Source: Veillonella parvula
GTDB taxonomy: Bacteria > Bacillota > Negativicutes > Veillonellales > Veillonellaceae
NCBI RefSeq assembly: GCF_902810435.1
Contig: NZ_LR778174.1
Location: 1,968,501 to 2,032,500, forward strand
Reading direction: 5' to 3'
Length of the DNA: 64,000 nucleotides
The stretch's first letter is position 1; every line of letters starts with the position of its first letter. The notes beneath the pieces were generated by a model, which was not told where the DNA came from, ran no database searches, and saw only the letters and a program-made list of their open reading frames with translations. Below are positions 61,717 through 64,000 of this stretch, in pieces. A program made the position numbers and the translations under genes.

Positions 61717-62223
61717 TCATCTATTATTTTCTCGTAATTCTAATAATGCAGAAACTTCATCCATGTCGAGATTAAACATATTACTTTCAAGATCAATTGG
61801 CTCAAAATAGTAGCGAACCGTATCCGCCCCAAATTCGTCGTTTAATTTGGTCCATTCTGTCCCTGAAAGCACGGTAAATCCGAGCGTATCATCGCCAAGG
61901 CTTTCAGCAAACCAGCGCACCTCATAATCAGGTTTAACGAAGTCGTTGAAATATTTGATGGTAACATCCCGATTTTTCTCATCACCGTAAGGAATTAAGA
62001 GTTCTTTATCACCCTTTTGTAGCACAATATCATCACCATAGGGCTTGTCATTGCTAACGGTTTGAATATCAATAGGCTCATCCATCATATCATTGAAATA
62101 GCGTACCACATCTTCGTCATTCTCGCGCCAGTCAATCCAGATGATAGCTTCGGAATCAAATAAATCATCTAAATCCATATCATGACTGAAGAAATCTTTG
62201 ACTAATTTATATATATCTTCCAT
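61717..62223 (-). CDS. hypothetical acidic protein in the immunity-like array
   Basis: 168 residues, strongly acidic. Segments FSHDMDLDDLFDSEAIIWID and VRWFAESLGDDTLGFTVLSG; the latter resembles the core of immunity proteins against nuclease or deaminase toxins, without a family name I can assign. ATG 62223 after GGAGAGAG; a longer open frame begins 7 codons earlier. No signal or membrane part. Confidence 0.5.
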   Translation of the reverse strand: MEDIYKLVKDFFSHDMDLDDLFDSEAIIWIDWRENDEDVVRYFNDMMDEPIDIQTVSNDKPYGDDIVLQKGDKELLIPYGDEKNRDVTIKYFNDFVKPDYEVRWFAESLGDDTLGFTVLSGTEWTKLNDEFGADTVRYYFEPIDLESNMFNLDMDEVSALLELRENNR

Positions 62224-62294
62224 AGTCTCTCTCCTGCATATCACTTATATTTTTAGGTAGAATACAACACCAGTATCACCACTTTAAAACAACT

Positions 62295-62726
62295 CTATAA
62301 GGTTTCGTATATCACATCTTGTTGAGCCGTAAAGTTTTCATCAAAAGGAACCAAAACATATAGATGTCCTGCTGAGGATTCTCCCACATCATAGCCTAGT
62401 GCAAATGTATCGTAACAACCTGATTTATCCAGCATTATATCCGTTAGCGTTAGTACAACAGACTCTTCTTGCGGTATTCCCTTTTGTATGAGCCCCTTCG
62501 CCAGTTGGTCTAATTCATCTAATTGAACATATAATTGCTCCCATATTGATAGTGAAAGTACATCATCTTCAGTATAACCGGTACAACTAATATTAAGTTT
62601 TTCAAAGGCCTTTCCTACATTCTCTAAACGATTAATGCCCAATCGGCGAGATACAAAGTAAACGCCATACGGTTCTTCAGACCAGCTTTCAACATTCCAT
62701 AATATCATTAATTCCGATCTTCTCAT
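62295..62726 (-). CDS. hypothetical small protein in the immunity-like array
   Basis: 143 residues. It reads MRRSELMILWNVESWSEEPY, with a C-terminal half ALGYDVGESSAGHLYVLVPF that looks like a beta-rich end. ATG at 62726 has TGGAGAG; another ATG six codons in is possible. No known family recognised. Similar length and charge to its neighbours. Confidence 0.45.
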   Translation of the reverse strand: MRRSELMILWNVESWSEEPYGVYFVSRRLGINRLENVGKAFEKLNISCTGYTEDDVLSLSIWEQLYVQLDELDQLAKGLIQKGIPQEESVVLTLTDIMLDKSGCYDTFALGYDVGESSAGHLYVLVPFDENFTAQQDVIYETL

Positions 62727-62746
62727 TAGGACTCTCCATTAATTGG

Positions 62747-63562
62747 TTATCCTGCAATATCTGCATCAATAGGGTTCCCATCCGCATCAATATGGGCTAT
62801 GATACAGTGCCCCCAGAAAATATCATCATCGTCATAATAGACCTCTATGGAGCCATCGTTACGAAACGCCAATTCGCCCATCGTAATACGCTTAGCAAAT
62901 ACGTCTGATGTAATCGGATCTTGGTCATCATTGTCGAGCCAATCATTAGCAAGGTCTAGCAATTTTTCACTAATATAGGTACTAATTCGTTGTTCAAATG
63001 CTTTGAAATTATCGATTGTATTGAAAGCAGCCAATGCTATGGTGCAGCTTTCATCAGAGCCCTCATCTACATCAAGGGTGAATGCATAATCATCAATTCT
63101 CGCTGTGTAATATTGATACTCTCGATTTAACAAGAAGTCACCCCTGTCGGTATGAAGGTATTTAGGGGTTTTCAAATACGCCGACAACGCCTCCAACTCG
63201 CTATGTTTAGCATGCTCCTCTAATACCTCAAGCACATAATAGCGATTATTCCAAGAAGGACGCATATAGCCCAAGTCCTCTATAGGTTTTGCTTTCTTAA
63301 CCAACAATTTGTAAACGCCATGGGGCTCAAAACTATACCCCCAACCATTATCAAAACCTTCAATAATCCACGTCAAAATGCCTTCGCTACGGTCAAGCAC
63401 GCCAGTTCGAGTATCTAAGATAGCATCGGTAGACACTAGTGGTCTATGGTACTTCTCTAAATAAGGACTAGCCCCATTCGCATCACTGCGCGGCAATGCA
63501 TAGATTTCAAACTCTTCCGCTTCAAACTCTGCTTCATATTCTGGTAGACGTACAATACTCAT
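62747..63562 (-). CDS. DUF2262 family protein
   Basis: 271 residues. The C-terminal domain (about 150-271) has the DUF2262 signature: SIEVYYDDDDIFWGHCIIAH with DGNPIDADIAG at the end. The N-terminal part (SEGILTWIIEGFDNGWGYSF, then RPSWNNRYYVLEVLEEH) is the companion domain usually found before it. The short stretch ITSDVFAKRIT is typical. DUF2262 occurs in immunity-type loci. ATG after GGAGAGAG. Confidence 0.75.
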   Translation of the reverse strand: MSIVRLPEYEAEFEAEEFEIYALPRSDANGASPYLEKYHRPLVSTDAILDTRTGVLDRSEGILTWIIEGFDNGWGYSFEPHGVYKLLVKKAKPIEDLGYMRPSWNNRYYVLEVLEEHAKHSELEALSAYLKTPKYLHTDRGDFLLNREYQYYTARIDDYAFTLDVDEGSDESCTIALAAFNTIDNFKAFEQRISTYISEKLLDLANDWLDNDDQDPITSDVFAKRITMGELAFRNDGSIEVYYDDDDIFWGHCIIAHIDADGNPIDADIAG

Positions 63563-63613
63563 ATGACTCTCTCCTACATTATAATCACGCTACTCATCAT
63601 AATTTCTGTTATA

Positions 63614-64000
63614 TCATAAGCGTTCAGCTACATCGATTCTATGTAATAGTTCTTTCGCTAATTCTTGGGCTGTTTTGAATTCCTCATTTGAAAGCACCAT
63701 AAGTACAAAGCTATCGGTTCCGATGTCCATGCCTGCTAACGTATAGTTTTCCCATTTAGAATTAAGATCCGCACACCAGTCCATAATACATTGGTCTTCA
63801 TCTAATGCTGCTGTATCAATAATTAGACCTTCACTAGTATCTAAAGACTTGTTACGTATTAACTTCTGTACATAATAAATAAAATCCTCTAGTTCACATT
63901 TACAGCTTAGCTCTACAGCATATCCTTTAGAGGCTAGTTTCTCATAGAGGTTCCACCAGCTATCTTCTAATTCTTCCATGGAGCGCAACTTAGCCTTGGT
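63614..64000 (-). CDS. DUF6630-like protein, probably cut by the window edge
   Basis: At least 124 residues and open to the right edge; no ribosome site is seen before the TTG at 63988 or the ATG at 63979, so the true start may be outside. GYAVELSCKCELEDFIYYVQ and LAGMDIGTDSFVLMVLSNEE fit the two conserved blocks of DUF6630 (helix then 'DSDSYvLf'). Continues the array. Function unknown. Confidence 0.55.
   Translation of the reverse strand, partial: TKAKLRSMEELEDSWWNLYEKLASKGYAVELSCKCELEDFIYYVQKLIRNKSLDTSEGLIIDTAALDEDQCIMDWCADLNSKWENYTLAGMDIGTDSFVLMVLSNEEFKTAQELAKELLHRIDVAERL

Noticed and set aside
1-64000. tRNA, rRNA, insertion sequences, prophage genes
   Set aside because: None was found by eye: no transposase, integrase or phage structural motifs, and no cloverleaf or rRNA-like stretch.

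Overview
The window looks like chromosome from a diderm Firmicute of the Veillonella/Negativicutes type. This is inferred from content; no rRNA gene is present to confirm it. The base composition is AT-rich. The gene order DUF2232 (yybS) - gdpP - rplI - dnaB is typical of Firmicutes. The window also carries outer-membrane equipment: a TonB-dependent receptor, TonB/ExbB/ExbD and an ArnT-like glycosyltransferase. Added to these are a three-subunit fumarate reductase of the FrdA-FrdB-CCG ('E') type, pta, and genes expected in an oxygen-exposed anaerobe (sodA, glutathione peroxidase, RIC/YtfE-type iron-sulfur repair, a hemerythrin/DUF438 sensor). No rRNA, tRNA, insertion sequence or CRISPR array was found.

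Layout. 1-202: start of an osmoprotectant ABC permease, cut by the window edge. 375-2041: YolD and a Y-family polymerase behind a LexA-like palindrome. 2246-3031: an orphan gene. 3158-3340: a nested inverted repeat next to dnaB. 3342-8216: dnaB, rplI, gdpP, yybS. 8394-10000: PIN/DUF4411 plus an ImmA/IrrE-type protease, a likely toxin-antitoxin-like pair. 10161-12600: RNase J with a long basic N-terminal extension and a leader holding a terminator-like hairpin. 12725-14611: DUF805 protein and a uracil-DNA-glycosylase-fold protein. 15028-17529: SsuABC/TauABC-like importer. 17967-20196: ArnT-like glycosyltransferase and DedA. 20447-27396: iron/heme-type uptake, namely FecE/FecC/FecB-like ABC genes, a TonB-dependent receptor and TonB/ExbD/ExbB. 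27708-28359: DUF2922 and DUF1659 small proteins. 28585-29331: kinase-fold protein. 29792-33349: fumarate reductase. 33524-34234: gene-free, with a perfect Fur-type 7-1-7 palindrome. 34235-36302: OmpR-type two-component system. 36470-39015: two DUF445 membrane proteins. 39111-41592: MBL-fold hydrolase, HxlR regulator and DODA-type dioxygenase. 41766-46602: gpx, an unknown gene, RIC, pta and a DUF4143 ATPase. 46687-46782: three palindromes spaced exactly 40 bp. 46948-49700: LUD protein, XRE regulator and a GltD-like oxidoreductase. 50138-56636: C-S lyase, hemerythrin/PAS protein, sodA, nicotinamidase-like hydrolase, YutG-like PgpA, a TonB-C-like secreted protein and PhnA/YjdM. 56728-57053: a holin-like type I toxin gene with an antisense promoter. 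57339-58633: ECF transporter S component and a flavodoxin-fold oxidoreductase. 58771-64000: at least nine consecutive small acidic genes that look like a polymorphic-toxin immunity array.

Functional themes. Energy and redox: fumarate respiration, Pta and the oxidative-stress genes fit an anaerobe that ferments or respires organic acids. Metal supply: the TonB system, the FecBCD-like importer and three Fur-like sites form a plausible iron regulon. Cell conflict: the type I toxin/antisense module, the PIN/ImmA pair and the immunity-like array are the accessory parts, and they are where undescribed biology is most likely.

Several starts given here were moved inward from the longest open frame because a good ribosome binding site sits directly before an internal ATG or GTG. 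Examples are the Y-family polymerase, dnaB, rnjA, pta, the DUF4143 ATPase, patB, sodA, DUF2922 and DUF1659. Family names rest on motifs recognised by eye; no database search was run.
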